64,000 bases of DNA from Sporosarcina sp. P2 (GTDB taxonomy: Bacteria; Bacillota; Bacilli; Bacillales_A; Planococcaceae), in contig NZ_PDYY01000002.1 in NCBI RefSeq assembly GCF_002743255.1, forward strand, positions 247,432 through 311,431. The letters run 5' to 3'. Position 1 is the first letter of the stretch. Every line of letters starts with the position of its first letter. The notes beneath the pieces are model-generated. The model ran no database searches, was not told the origin of the DNA, and worked only from the letters and a program-made list of their open reading frames with translations. Position numbers and translations under genes: made by a program. Positions 41,083 through 50,249 of this stretch are shown here, in pieces.

Positions 41083-43671
41083 TCACACTACTCTTACTTT
41101 TTCACGCTCCCTTTCCTCTTCTGATGACGTGGAAGAATCGAATGCATCTAATAACTCAACGAACACTGGATTAATTTTAACGACTGCAGAACGACCGTAA
41201 ATATCTTGGAATAGCGCTTCGCCCCGATCCAATGCTTTTAACGTTTCAATGTTTGCATTTGTTTGGGGTAAATTTAGATAATCTAACATTTCTTCCGCTT
41301 CACTGGTTTTACGCAGTCCGAAACTAAATTTCATCCCCATATTTGCAACATCATTTCCATGGTCCGAGGCATTTTGCGAGCCCTTCATCAAGGTCGTATT
41401 ATAGAAACGGCCCATTCGCACGATAAAGTCCATTAATTCGGCCCCAATCGGGCTTCGTTCAATTGCACTTGCTTCGTCTTGAAGAATGAACTTGTGAGTA
41501 CCCCTATCGCTTTTAAACATATACTGTTTTGTCCATGCAGTGATTGAAATCATAATTGCTTCTGATATCTTGTGAATAGTTCTAGCGTTCTTCTTCTCAC
41601 TAGACGAGGGTAAGTTAAGATTCTGAATCATGAGTACCTGAATCGGTTTGTCGTGTTCCAGCACTTTAAAGTTTTGGCCTACTTCCCCGAATAGCAACAT
41701 GGATAGCTGATTACGCTTCAATGTTTCCAGTGTCCCCCTCAACCGTTCCAATGCTTCATAGCGGCTATTCGACATGCTTTCTGGACGATGATTATACAGT
41801 TCATGTAGATAGGTAAGGACTCTACCAATACACGGGTCATCTTTATTTGCCACTTCTTCAACTGCTTCGCTCAAAATGTTGTACGCATCTTCGTTTAAAC
41901 TAATGTTGGCAAGATACGAAAGAATATCCATTGTAATATCTTTCGCTTCTTCTATGCTTGTACTTGTTCTAAATGGGTCAAGTGAACCAGCATCGTCATG
42001 ATCAGAACCGAGCGTCCAAACTTCAATGTATTCTTTCGGAATAAACGGGAGCCCTTTATCCCATCCTGTTCTATCTCCTTTAGGGTCTATGATTAACCCT
42101 TTGGAGCCGGTAAGTGTCGCAAGATAAATGAACAGATTCATAAAGAATGATTTCCCGCGTCCCGTCATCCCAGCAACGAGAACTGAAATTGAATCTACGA
42201 CGTTACCAAGCCCATCAAATGCTTTGGCTGCTAAATCGGGCTGAATAAAAACTGGCTTTGAAAACTGCGAAGTATGTCCGATATAGAATCCCCGATTATC
42301 CCCAATATTTGTTGTGGCACCGAACATCATTCCAGCTAATATACCAGGAGCAACTTCCATCTTATAATCATCGTGATATTTTTTTGAACCGGGAATAGCC
42401 TCTAATAAGAAATGAACCTGCTCACCATAAGGAGCAACAATTTTCAAACCGTATTTTGATAATTCATTTCTTAACAAACCAACTCTTGTCTTTAATTGTT
42501 CCTCAGTTTCGGCAGTTAATTTAAAGATGAACGAAACAGCAAACCCAGGAAATCCTGTTTGCTTAAAATAGTTTTCCATTTGAATCGTACCACTTTGTGA
42601 AACATCGACACTCATATCGACGTCTTGACCACCCTTTTGAGCTTCATTACGTTGGTCTTTGAATTCCAATTTAGCATTACTTAATTTTTTCTTAATTATT
42701 TCATTCGGTTGATTTTCCGCACGAATCGAAACGGTTAACGGAAAAGGCATTCGTAATTGAATCCGGTATAGCCATTCACTGCCGGGATGATGGTCAACAT
42801 CGTCCATATATTCAATCGTTAAATATTGGCAGTAGATACTTTCAATTTCGTTGGCATCAGTAATACGACTCAACAACAATGTTTTCGGGCCGAATTCTTC
42901 GATATTAGCATTCTGCACATCAAAGAATTCCTTCTTGTTATTGCGGATCGCTTTATATTTATTTCCTTGCTTATCAATTCCTTCAACAGCCTTACCAATT
43001 TCATAAGAATTACGAAGCTGAACATCTGTATTGTTATTTCTTGTACTGTAACTTTTCTCAATAATAAATACTAATTCTTCCGTCGTCACTTTATGAATCC
43101 GTGAACTGAATGAATTAGCTATCGACGATTCGATTGAAACCGCTTGGCTTTGAAAAGCTTTGATTTGGCTATCTAAAATGTCATCGGGGTACAATCCCAC
43201 CGCTTGATATAATGGTGAACTGAAGCCCTCAATAAACTTTTTAACGGATGTTAAGGCATTGATACCCGCATTACCTGAAGCATACTTATTTTTCTCAGGA
43301 TCTAACTGAATACCAATGTAGTGATGATACTCACTGGACTCATTCAATTCTCGTTCGTTTTCTAAAGCTCTTTTGACTTGTTCTATATACTTAATCCCAT
43401 TTTCTTTCAACGGATAATTTTTCATCTTAATTTCATTAATTGTAGCGTTCAAAATACCTGTAATATTCGTTGGATTAGGAACTACTAAATAATGCAAATC
43501 AAGACCGATGTTTGTTAGAAGAGACATCTGTTGTTGAAATGGATTTATTTTCTCATCATCTTCTAAGAAATCATAATTAAATCCGTCTATTTTGTAATAT
43601 GCCCATACTGTTCCATCATGTGCAAATACTAAATTGTTTTCTATATGCTTAACGGGAAACTCGATTTTCAA
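41083..43671 (-). CDS. VirB4-type conjugation ATPase
   Basis: An 862-aa cytoplasmic/peripheral ATPase. The N-terminal half is the VirB4/TraC assembly domain. The C-terminal RecA-like half has Walker A VAGMTGRGKSFFM (near 485), LIIDPKGDRTGW, Walker B/sensor region KFILQDEASAIER, and the late MGRFYNTTLMKGSQN motif. The length is typical (TcpF, ConE, Orf16 are 750-870 aa). It powers assembly and substrate transfer through the type IV channel. The neighbours (TcpC/D/E, lipoprotein, VirB6-like) confirm the setting. Confidence 0.95.
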   Translation of the reverse strand: MKIEFPVKHIENNLVFAHDGTVWAYYKIDGFNYDFLEDDEKINPFQQQMSLLTNIGLDLHYLVVPNPTNITGILNATINEIKMKNYPLKENGIKYIEQVKRALENERELNESSEYHHYIGIQLDPEKNKYASGNAGINALTSVKKFIEGFSSPLYQAVGLYPDDILDSQIKAFQSQAVSIESSIANSFSSRIHKVTTEELVFIIEKSYSTRNNNTDVQLRNSYEIGKAVEGIDKQGNKYKAIRNNKKEFFDVQNANIEEFGPKTLLLSRITDANEIESIYCQYLTIEYMDDVDHHPGSEWLYRIQLRMPFPLTVSIRAENQPNEIIKKKLSNAKLEFKDQRNEAQKGGQDVDMSVDVSQSGTIQMENYFKQTGFPGFAVSFIFKLTAETEEQLKTRVGLLRNELSKYGLKIVAPYGEQVHFLLEAIPGSKKYHDDYKMEVAPGILAGMMFGATTNIGDNRGFYIGHTSQFSKPVFIQPDLAAKAFDGLGNVVDSISVLVAGMTGRGKSFFMNLFIYLATLTGSKGLIIDPKGDRTGWDKGLPFIPKEYIEVWTLGSDHDDAGSLDPFRTSTSIEEAKDITMDILSYLANISLNEDAYNILSEAVEEVANKDDPCIGRVLTYLHELYNHRPESMSNSRYEALERLRGTLETLKRNQLSMLLFGEVGQNFKVLEHDKPIQVLMIQNLNLPSSSEKKNARTIHKISEAIMISITAWTKQYMFKSDRGTHKFILQDEASAIERSPIGAELMDFIVRMGRFYNTTLMKGSQNASDHGNDVANMGMKFSFGLRKTSEAEEMLDYLNLPQTNANIETLKALDRGEALFQDIYGRSAVVKINPVFVELLDAFDSSTSSEEEREREKVRVV

Positions 43672-43708
43672 TGTGTACCACTTCCTTCATAATTTATTGG
43701 GAACAAAA

Positions 43709-43735
43709 GAAGCTGCAAACCTAAACAGCCTCTTC
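43709..43735 (-). terminator. Bulged hairpin terminator before virB4
   Basis: GAAGAGGCTG ... CAGCTTC forms a stem with one bulge on the minus strand, followed by TTTTGTT. It lies between the Pro-rich protein gene and VirB4. Confidence 0.6.
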
Positions 43736-43743
43736 CATGATAA

Positions 43744-45027
43744 TTATTCCGCATCTTCGTTTGGTCCTATGGGAATAACAGGTTCTTCTAATAGTTCCGA
43801 ATCTGTAGGATTTGTCGGTCCTTCCGGCTCCATTGGTACTTCTGGATCCACGGGTTCTGGGCTGGGATTAACAGGTTCTACAGGCTCATTAGGAAGTTCT
43901 GGTTCTATTGGTTCCACCGGGGTAACAGGTTCCGTTGGTTCTTCTGGGTCCGCGGGAACTTCCGGGTCGACAGGCTCGTCAGGGTCGGTCGATTCTACTG
44001 AATCAGTAGGTATTTCTGGTTCTACTGGTTCTACTGGTTCTACTGGTTCTTCTGGTTCCTCTGGATCAATTGGTTCTATAGGCTCCTCCGGTTCTTCGGG
44101 AACAATCGGCTCCTCAGGTTCAATAGGTTCTACTGGATTAGTTGGCTCTTCGGGATTGGTAGGTTCTAACGGTACTTCAAGGTCTATCGGATCTTCAGGA
44201 TCCGTAGGCTCTGTTGGTTCCTCTGGATCTGTGGGAACTTCTGGTTCCTCTGGATTGACAGGGTCTACTGGATCTTCAGGATCCACAGGATTCGTTGGTT
44301 CTTCAGGAATTGTCGGTACTTCGGGTTCCACCGGTTTTTCTGGAACTGTTGGTTCCTGCGGGACAGTCGGTACTTCAGGATTCGCGGGTTCAGTTGGGCT
44401 TGTCGATTCTTCTGGTTCTACCGGTGCTGGAATAACTGGGTTAGATGGTTTCTCCGGATCAATCGGAACAATCGGCTTTTCCAAATCTACTGGTTTATTT
44501 GGTTGCACTGGTTCGATTGGCTTTTCTGGTTCTATCGGTTCCATCGGTTCTTCTGACATAACGGAATCATTTAGTACAGGCTCCAGGTTTGCTACATCGT
44601 CTGGAGATATTTCGGTCTTTTCTTCTTTTGCAGCAGCAATAATAGAATCATCCAGATCTTTAAAATCATCTTCTTCCTTAAAGAATGATAAACCTTGCAC
44701 ATCATTATTATTAGCGTTCGCAATGGAAACATCCAAATCCGAATATTCATCAAGGAATGATACATTAGATTCTTCATTTTCAGCGGCCTTTGCAATCAAG
44801 ACTTCTAGGTCATCTTCAGTCTCTATTAATTCCTCTCTGACAATAAAACTGTCACCGGATTCACCTCCAGCCTTTTCTTCTTTCCGTTCTTCTACTTTTT
44901 TTTCCGAGTTTTTTTCTTTCAACATATTGTAACTAGTATATCCTACGCCACTAGCTAAAACGGCAGACAGTGCAATTGCTCCAATCACCGTAACTTTCTT
45001 TTTCATATCTTTGTTTTCAGTGGACAA
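43744..45027 (-). CDS. Membrane-anchored Pro/Glu-rich repeat protein
   Basis: A 427-aa protein from a TTG at 45027 (AGGAGG seven bases upstream). A short cytoplasmic tail and one transmembrane segment (VTVIGAIALSAVLASGVGY) precede an acidic region (about 45-170) and a long PxxPxEP repeat (about 175-427: EPTEPTDPEDP, EPEVPTDPEEP and similar). There is no LPXTG motif, so it is anchored by its N terminus with the repeat outside, long enough to span the cell wall. By position in the transfer operon it may be an adhesin-like spacer or a wall-spanning channel part. Confidence 0.7.
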   Translation of the reverse strand: MSTENKDMKKKVTVIGAIALSAVLASGVGYTSYNMLKEKNSEKKVEERKEEKAGGESGDSFIVREELIETEDDLEVLIAKAAENEESNVSFLDEYSDLDVSIANANNNDVQGLSFFKEEDDFKDLDDSIIAAAKEEKTEISPDDVANLEPVLNDSVMSEEPMEPIEPEKPIEPVQPNKPVDLEKPIVPIDPEKPSNPVIPAPVEPEESTSPTEPANPEVPTVPQEPTVPEKPVEPEVPTIPEEPTNPVDPEDPVDPVNPEEPEVPTDPEEPTEPTDPEDPIDLEVPLEPTNPEEPTNPVEPIEPEEPIVPEEPEEPIEPIDPEEPEEPVEPVEPVEPEIPTDSVESTDPDEPVDPEVPADPEEPTEPVTPVEPIEPELPNEPVEPVNPSPEPVDPEVPMEPEGPTNPTDSELLEEPVIPIGPNEDAE

Positions 45028-45055
45028 TTAAATTCCTCCTTTTGAAATATCTCAT

Positions 45056-46384
45056 TTATGCTTTCCCATTAGATTCTTCGGCTTCTTTTTTCTTTTTTTC
45101 TTCCTTCTCTTTTTCCAAGTCTTTGGCATCTGTTTTCTCTTGGATATATGAGCGTAATGAGTTATCGTCAATACTTTCCGCAAAATCAATAGCGTCATCG
45201 ACTCTTTCTAAAGCGATGTAAGCATCTACAATAAGGTGAGCTCTTCTATCATCAATCTCCATTCTTTCTGCACTTTGAAATTCAACTATTTTTTCATAAT
45301 CGTTATTTAATGAAGCAACTTCAAATGTGATTAACTCCGAATCAGTTTGTAAATTTAGTAGTGGCTTGAGGTCATTTTTTGCAACATAGTAACCGACGAT
45401 TGATTTATCAAACTCCGGAACGTGATCTAATGCTTTTTGTGCATTACCCGACATTAAATACGTAAACAGTACGGAATTTCTATCGGCTTTTTCTAACTCA
45501 ACAAAATCCAATTTATCGAAGTATTCAACTGCATCACCGTATTTTTGAATGGACGCAGCTCGTAATCCTATAATGAGGTTTTCATCAATAGACACAACTA
45601 CTTTTTCTGTACCATCCTTATTTTTCTCAAGAGACGCATCCAAATCGTCAGCAATAACATTAGCTTTACCGAACTTAAAATCCGTTAATGTATAAAGAAA
45701 ACCGAATACCAAAGCGACGCTTAGTGCCATTGTGAAAAGAACGGTAATACCAGTTACCACAAGAGGGCTCCTATTTATCCGCTCTTTGGTTTTTTTTAGA
45801 TTCGTTTCTTGTTGTAATTGCTCCGTTTCTATTTCCGGCAGTTCTTCATCTTCCACCTTCCTAACCACCTCGGTTTCATTATTTTTATGATCGACTTGTT
45901 TTTCACTAGACACTTTTCTCCTATTTGAAATTCGCGTCATATATTCAATGGCATTCTTTCGTTTTTCATCAACCTCTGTTGCGATAGATGTATCCTCACT
46001 TGCCCGATGTATAGGTTCATTAAAGGTAAAGTAGTTATGAAATTGGTAATCCTTTTCTTTCTCCACTTCTCTGCCTCTATAAATCGTGCTGGCTTTTACT
46101 TTCCTTGCTTGATACAAAATAAAAGAACGGAAGAAGTTTACGGGTGATCTACCTTCCGTTCCAACATCTGCAAGCAGCCATGCAAGTTCTATTGGAATGA
46201 GAATTAATATCCCAACGGGTATCCAATTAATTAACCTTCCAATTCCCGGTGTAAAATAAATGGTTGCCTCCACTATCGCTATCACAAAGAAATACATAAT
46301 CGCCTTTAAACGTATCGGCCTACCTAGTTCTAACCCAAATATTTGATAGAGCTGCCGTTCAAAACGAATGAAGTTATTAAGCAC
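45056..46384 (-). CDS. TcpE-family conjugation protein with large C-terminal extension
   Basis: A 442-aa membrane protein. Residues 1-120 match the TcpE family: LYQIFGLELGRPIRLKAIMY, two adjacent membrane helices, IPIELAWLLADVG, then an amphipathic FRSFILYQARK. Ordinary TcpE proteins end there (about 120-140 aa). Here a linker, a third membrane helix (about 212-232, VVTGITVLFTMALSVALVFG) and an external helical domain (about 250-442) with TPR-like units (AVEYFDKLDFVELEKADR) are added. Its place after TcpD matches the tcpC-tcpD-tcpE order of pCW3. Confidence 0.8.
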   Translation of the reverse strand: MLNNFIRFERQLYQIFGLELGRPIRLKAIMYFFVIAIVEATIYFTPGIGRLINWIPVGILILIPIELAWLLADVGTEGRSPVNFFRSFILYQARKVKASTIYRGREVEKEKDYQFHNYFTFNEPIHRASEDTSIATEVDEKRKNAIEYMTRISNRRKVSSEKQVDHKNNETEVVRKVEDEELPEIETEQLQQETNLKKTKERINRSPLVVTGITVLFTMALSVALVFGFLYTLTDFKFGKANVIADDLDASLEKNKDGTEKVVVSIDENLIIGLRAASIQKYGDAVEYFDKLDFVELEKADRNSVLFTYLMSGNAQKALDHVPEFDKSIVGYYVAKNDLKPLLNLQTDSELITFEVASLNNDYEKIVEFQSAERMEIDDRRAHLIVDAYIALERVDDAIDFAESIDDNSLRSYIQEKTDAKDLEKEKEEKKKKEAEESNGKA

Positions 46385-46441
46385 ATATAACGGAATCTTA
46401 TTTATGTCTTTTCACCTCCAAGCTGTGCATAAGAAAGATAT

Positions 46442-46470
46442 AGCAAGAAGGAGAGATTATCCTCCTTGCT
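46442..46470. terminator. Hairpin between the TcpD-like and TcpE-like genes
   Basis: AGCAAGGAG ... CTCCTTCTTGCT on the minus strand with one bulge; the following tract is only moderately T-rich, so it may be a weak terminator or a processing hairpin. Confidence 0.5.
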
Positions 46471-46489
46471 TATAAAAATATGGATCTCG

Positions 46490-46720
46490 TTAATTACCTA
46501 GATTTAATTTTTCAGCAATAAACTCAGAAATACTGATCAAGGTATCTGGATTCACAATAAAAATTCCAATGAACGCAAGACCGATAAGAACACCAACCAA
46601 TGCTATCCAAGCTCTCTTAAATGCTGTCACAATCAATGCAACAAAAAGAACAATAAATAATGCCCATTTGATTTCTTGTGAGGCCCAATTAAATAATCCT
46701 TCCAAACTCATATAATTCAC
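46490..46720 (-). CDS. TcpD-family membrane protein
   Basis: A 76-aa protein with two membrane helices (WALFIVLFVALIVTAFKRAW and ALVGVLIGLAFIGIFIVNPD) and the NP(D)xL end typical of TcpD family proteins of pCW3-like and Tn916-like systems. TcpD is a small essential membrane component of the channel. The ATG at 46720 follows AAAAGGAGGTGA. A strong terminator (46741-46760) lies immediately upstream of this ribosome site. Confidence 0.8.
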   Translation of the reverse strand: MNYMSLEGLFNWASQEIKWALFIVLFVALIVTAFKRAWIALVGVLIGLAFIGIFIVNPDTLISISEFIAEKLNLGN

Positions 46721-46740
46721 CTCCTTTTAAAATAAAAAAA

Positions 46741-46760
46741 TACAGACACAATTGTCTGTA
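46741..46760 (-). terminator. Strong intrinsic terminator upstream of tcpD
   Basis: A perfect hairpin TACAGACA-ATTG-TGTCTGTA followed by TTTTTTTATTTT on the minus strand. It is inside the transfer operon, between tcpC and tcpD. Confidence 0.9.
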
Positions 46761-46771
46761 CCTACATACCG

Positions 46772-48016
46772 CTATTCATTTCCCGTACCTTTACCATCAG
46801 ATTGATTTGTCTCACCTTTGCTGTCTTGTTCCTGATTATCTTTCTTGCCTTCCTTATCCAATTCTTTTTCCTCGTCTACCTTTTTCTTGTCCTTTAATTC
46901 ATCAATGTATTGTTTATTGTTGATGAATAAGACGGTGTAACGCATTTCTTTTTCAGTCAATACAAGGATGTAAGTAGATGTAAATTCGATTCCTGTTTTT
47001 GGTTCGGCCAACACAACCTCCGTTCTTACAATTTTTTCGTTCTCTTTCTTACCTTCAAATATTTCGATGTTCTTTAAGCTAACAAAATCCATTGTTTTAT
47101 TAAGACCATTTTGATGTTTAGGGTCCTCAATGATATAAGTCAACTTGTCTTTTGCATCGTTTGTGTATGCTTCAAAAAACGTTTCCATGAAAGCACGAAC
47201 GTTTTGGGTGCTTCCATCTTTAATCGGTTTCAACCCCTCCGTTTCAAATTCAATACTTTTACCGATTTTTTGTTCATCTAGATACGTGAAGCTTGGGAGT
47301 TCAAAAACTGCGAAACGATTCGCTTCATCATCATAAAAAATTGGAACAGATATATACTTTACTGTTTCAATTTTTTCAGGAACAACGGGCTCTTTTTCTG
47401 TCGCTTTATCATTCTCCTTCTTTTCTTGACCATTAGGGTTTTCGAAACTGATTTTAACTTGAAAAATGATTCGTGCTCGATTGTCCCCCAAATCTTCAAC
47501 TTCTTTTAAAAGTATATTTTCCCATGCAATCGTCGAACTCCACTTTTTATCACCAGTTACAGCTAGATCATTTAACTTTTCGGGCAAATAATAACTTAAT
47601 TTCTCTTTTCGGTGTTCACGATCTTCGTTACCAAGATTCCATGTGAAATATTCTGCAACAAAACCTTTTGAAAACTCAACCCCCTCAGCTGCTAAAGCTT
47701 TATTCACTTGTAGATTATCTGCTTTATCACTAGCATTTGAACTCCCACTGGATGAAAATATATTTACAAAAACAATTAAAAGCATAAACAAAAAAAGCAT
47801 CCAGAAAGTAATTGCACCGAGTTTTTTTGCTCGATACCCTTTCGGTCTGCTTTTCTTTTCGAGTTTTCGCATATCTTTTTTCCGTTTTTCATTTTCAGAT
47901 GATTTTTTTAATACATCCATTGATTTTTTTACAATTCCATCTTTTTTGTCGTTGGATTTCCCTAACTTCTTCCGCAAGTTTTGTGGACCTCCTTCTTTTT
48001 TGTTCAAACTTAGCAC
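46772..48016 (-). CDS. TcpC-family conjugal transfer protein (VirB8-like)
   Basis: A 414-aa bitopic protein. A long basic cytoplasmic region (about 1-65, many Lys) precedes one membrane helix (FWMLFLFMLLIVFVNIFSSS) and an extracellular part with two NTF2-like domains, typical of TcpC/ConB/Orf13. FSKGFVAEYFTWNLGNEDRE is the recognisable start of the first domain, and AFMETFFEAYTND of the second. The tail is a charged Lys/Glu/Gln low-complexity stretch. It is a scaffold of the Gram-positive type IV secretion channel. Confidence 0.88.
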   Translation of the reverse strand: MLSLNKKEGGPQNLRKKLGKSNDKKDGIVKKSMDVLKKSSENEKRKKDMRKLEKKSRPKGYRAKKLGAITFWMLFLFMLLIVFVNIFSSSGSSNASDKADNLQVNKALAAEGVEFSKGFVAEYFTWNLGNEDREHRKEKLSYYLPEKLNDLAVTGDKKWSSTIAWENILLKEVEDLGDNRARIIFQVKISFENPNGQEKKENDKATEKEPVVPEKIETVKYISVPIFYDDEANRFAVFELPSFTYLDEQKIGKSIEFETEGLKPIKDGSTQNVRAFMETFFEAYTNDAKDKLTYIIEDPKHQNGLNKTMDFVSLKNIEIFEGKKENEKIVRTEVVLAEPKTGIEFTSTYILVLTEKEMRYTVLFINNKQYIDELKDKKKVDEEKELDKEGKKDNQEQDSKGETNQSDGKGTGNE

Positions 48017-48022
48017 GGTTCA

Positions 48023-48244
48023 TCACATTCTTTTTGAACTTCCTACCATAATAAAGATGGCAACAATCAAGAGCAACGTAGTGATTGTGCCATATTTAAC
48101 AAGGGATGATTCATAAAGAGTACCGATGTGCATTTTCAGTTCTTCCCACAACGGGACTAGGGTTGGGAACTGTTCTAATAATAGACTTCCGACAACAGCG
48201 ATTAAGAATATCATTAGGATGATTCCAATAATAGTTTTAAACAC
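48023..48244 (-). CDS. Small two-helix membrane protein
   Basis: About 73 aa from a GTG at 48244, with GGGAGGTGAATTC directly upstream. Two membrane helices (IIGIILMIFLIAVVGSLLLE and GTITTLLLIVAIFIMVGS) flank a short external loop. It lies six bases from TcpC, on whose upstream side small pilin-like or accessory membrane proteins are common in these operons. Family unknown. Confidence 0.65.
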   Translation of the reverse strand: MFKTIIGIILMIFLIAVVGSLLLEQFPTLVPLWEELKMHIGTLYESSLVKYGTITTLLLIVAIFIMVGSSKRM

Positions 48245-48309
48245 GAATTCACCTCCCTTCAAAAAGTTGCACGATGAAAACCAACCCTCCATTAATATGG
48301 ATAGATAGC

Positions 48310-49005
48310 TTATCTTCTAAGAGAACTTGATCTATTAAGACTCTTTGCTACTAATGAAGCAAAGAGTATCATACTTATGAAACGACCAAAACGGCTCACT
48401 TTCTTTGCTATTCCTTCCCTATTAATAGAACGTTTTTTTCGCCGGGTAGGACCTGGCTGGTTATGTCTAGGATGTTCCTTTTCAAATAGATAGATAGCAT
48501 CTTCATCTGTTCTTGCTCGCCCTTTTTTCATATACTCAATCATTTTTCCCAACTTCTCTTTTGAATGATACAAAGGAATTAAAGTGGATTTAGTCATCAA
48601 CGCATCTTCAACCGTCTTTATATTTTTTTGAAGTGCCGCTTTATTTTGTTCAAAGAAAAGTGATGCTTCATTTACTCCTGCTCTGGATTTGTTATATTTC
48701 CTAACAATAAAGTTATAGGCGTAAATAAACAGAACGATTATCGCAGTGTAGACTGCTGTATAGAACAGAAAAACCGGTGTGTAGATGAAAATAAAAAGAT
48801 CAACACCATTACGAATATAATTAACAAGCACCATGAAAATCGGTACCCATATGAAAAGATGTTTTACCGTTTTACGGATTGTTGCTTTACTTACAGTCTT
48901 TTCTTCCGTCGGGCTCTTATAAGCTGTTTCCAATTCTTCTAATTCATTTTCTAACATCTCTTTTAGTATCACAGTTCTATAGGTTTCCTCTAAATTCAGT
49001 AACAC
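48310..49005 (-). CDS. Membrane protein of the transfer operon, 231 aa
   Basis: An N-terminal cytoplasmic helix region is followed by two membrane segments (HLFIWVPIFMVLVNYI and FIYTPVFLFYTAVYTAIIVL), a basic cytoplasmic region with helices (KNIKTVEDALMTKSTLIPLY), and a third hydrophobic segment near the end (ISMILFASLVAKSL). The tail is very basic (RRKKRSINREG). Its function is not recognisable; its place between the partition genes and TcpC suggests a channel accessory protein. Confidence 0.6.
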   Translation of the reverse strand: MLLNLEETYRTVILKEMLENELEELETAYKSPTEEKTVSKATIRKTVKHLFIWVPIFMVLVNYIRNGVDLFIFIYTPVFLFYTAVYTAIIVLFIYAYNFIVRKYNKSRAGVNEASLFFEQNKAALQKNIKTVEDALMTKSTLIPLYHSKEKLGKMIEYMKKGRARTDEDAIYLFEKEHPRHNQPGPTRRKKRSINREGIAKKVSRFGRFISMILFASLVAKSLNRSSSLRR

Positions 49006-49035
49006 GAAATCACTCCTTTAATAGAAAATTAAACA

Positions 49036-49470
49036 TTATTGTAAAACCCTGTACCGCGCTTTCAATCCTTCTAACTTCGCATCGGGCATGTCAACGCAGT
49101 AATAATCCGTCCCACGGTGTTCAATCCTGCTGGGAACATAATAACCCCCATCCTTCATTTCCGGGTCATCTCGCCAAACATCAAGCAATCCGCCACTTGT
49201 TAACTCAAAACTGTTTAATTCGTACCGCCCCCGCTCATTTTTACGTAAATAGCCTTCGAGCTGGATTTCCTTACTTAAATCAACAATTGACTTATATGCT
49301 TCTTCGAGTCCCAATTTGGCTTTATACAATGTGAAATACCTTTGCACATCTTCCGAATCCAGACTGAAAATATTGATGTTATCCATTAGTTCATCCATTT
49401 CCTTTAAAAGCCGTTTTATTGTACTATCTGCTTTACGGTAACTTTTTACGGTATCTTCCACTAATTTCAT
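49036..49470 (-). CDS. Hypothetical protein, about 144 aa
   Basis: The start is the ATG at 49470, with GGGGGCATTTC upstream; an earlier ATG at 49500 overlaps the preceding gene. An N-terminal helical hairpin (STIKRLLKEMDELMDNINIF and QRYFTLYKAKLGLEEAYKSI) is followed by a beta-rich C-terminal part ending in YRVLQ. Soluble, no known family. It is part of the transcriptional unit between ParR and the membrane genes. Confidence 0.55.
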   Translation of the reverse strand: MKLVEDTVKSYRKADSTIKRLLKEMDELMDNINIFSLDSEDVQRYFTLYKAKLGLEEAYKSIVDLSKEIQLEGYLRKNERGRYELNSFELTSGGLLDVWRDDPEMKDGGYYVPSRIEHRGTDYYCVDMPDAKLEGLKARYRVLQ

Positions 49471-49486
49471 TTTGAAATGCCCCCTA

Positions 49487-49861
49487 TTATTTATTAGCAA
49501 TCGTTAATATGAACTCCCTAAATTCAATAACTGAATGAACCCCTAAAGCCTCTCTAATTTTCTTTTTCGTTACGCCTTCTTCGAGCAGTATTAATATTTC
49601 CTGAATCGTAATTTCTTGTTTCTTTTCGAGAATCGCTTCTATGTTCGTATCAGTATTCCAAAGCTCGTCACCGATGCTTCGCATTGTTTTGTAATTTGGA
49701 CAACCTCCACATAAGAATTCAACACGTTTCTTGATGGTGGAGCTATCTCCTGTCATAACGAGACCTCTAAATTCACAGGAGTCACATACTCGAAGCGTTT
49801 CGCATACTTTCAAGAATTTTTGCTTTTTGCTTTTACGTAGCTCTTCCTTTGTCCTAACCAT
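49487..49861 (-). CDS. Zinc-finger-like small protein, 124 aa
   Basis: A protein with four to five cysteines in a metal-finger layout: CETLRVCDSCEFRG, then FLCGGCPNY. The second half is a helix-turn-helix-like segment (IQEILILLEEGVTKKKIREALG) that could bind DNA. The plan (zinc ribbon + HTH) suggests a small transcription or replication regulator of the element. The start at 49861 lies 18 bases after the ParR-like gene. Confidence 0.55.
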   Translation of the reverse strand: MVRTKEELRKSKKQKFLKVCETLRVCDSCEFRGLVMTGDSSTIKKRVEFLCGGCPNYKTMRSIGDELWNTDTNIEAILEKKQEITIQEILILLEEGVTKKKIREALGVHSVIEFREFILTIANK

Positions 49862-49879
49862 TTCAACACCTCCCTTTAA

Positions 49880-50248
49880 TTAATCAAAATTAACACCAAA
49901 AGACGATAGCATCGCACTTGCGCTATCGTCAATCGCTTGTTCATTCATTTTATCGTCGTTAGATTTGTATATTTCTTCATTTCTAATTGCAACACCATTT
50001 CCTATTTTCTTTAGCAGCTCCTGATGTTTCAACTCCTGGTTTTCTTTTAATGACCTTATTTCAGCTACAATCCCTTGAATATCTTGTTGTGTTTTCTTTC
50101 CATCTAACATCGTTCGATAGGCGAATCTTAGCATCTGACGAATTGTTTCACTTCGCTTATTTTCCGGTACTTGTAGAAGTAAGTTATAAATTTCTTTATC
50201 CTCTTCTTGCAAACGAAAGCTAAATCGTTTCTCCCAATTAACGTTCAT
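49880..50248 (-). CDS. parR: ParR-like partition adaptor (ribbon-helix-helix)
   Basis: A 122-aa protein. The N-terminal 45 residues have a ribbon-helix-helix pattern: RFSFRLQEEDKEIYNLLLQV, then ENKRSETIRQMLRFAYRTM. A coiled-coil linker and an acidic end (DDSASAMLSSFGVNFD) follow, which in ParR/AlfB-type adaptors contacts the actin filament. The gene directly follows the ParM-like gene with one base between, the standard order parM-parR. The centromere it binds is not certain; the repeat clusters at 52321-52401 and 35867-36052 are candidates. Confidence 0.75.
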   Translation of the reverse strand: MNVNWEKRFSFRLQEEDKEIYNLLLQVPENKRSETIRQMLRFAYRTMLDGKKTQQDIQGIVAEIRSLKENQELKHQELLKKIGNGVAIRNEEIYKSNDDKMNEQAIDDSASAMLSSFGVNFD

Positions 50249-50249
50249 A

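Noticed and set aside
43634..44932. A 432-codon plus-strand frame reading like a Gly-Ser-Thr collagen-like protein
   Set aside because: It is the antisense of the Pro/Glu repeat gene; proline/glutamate codon repeats give Gly/Ser/Thr on the other strand. It has no ribosome site, and the sense gene has a TM anchor and operon context.
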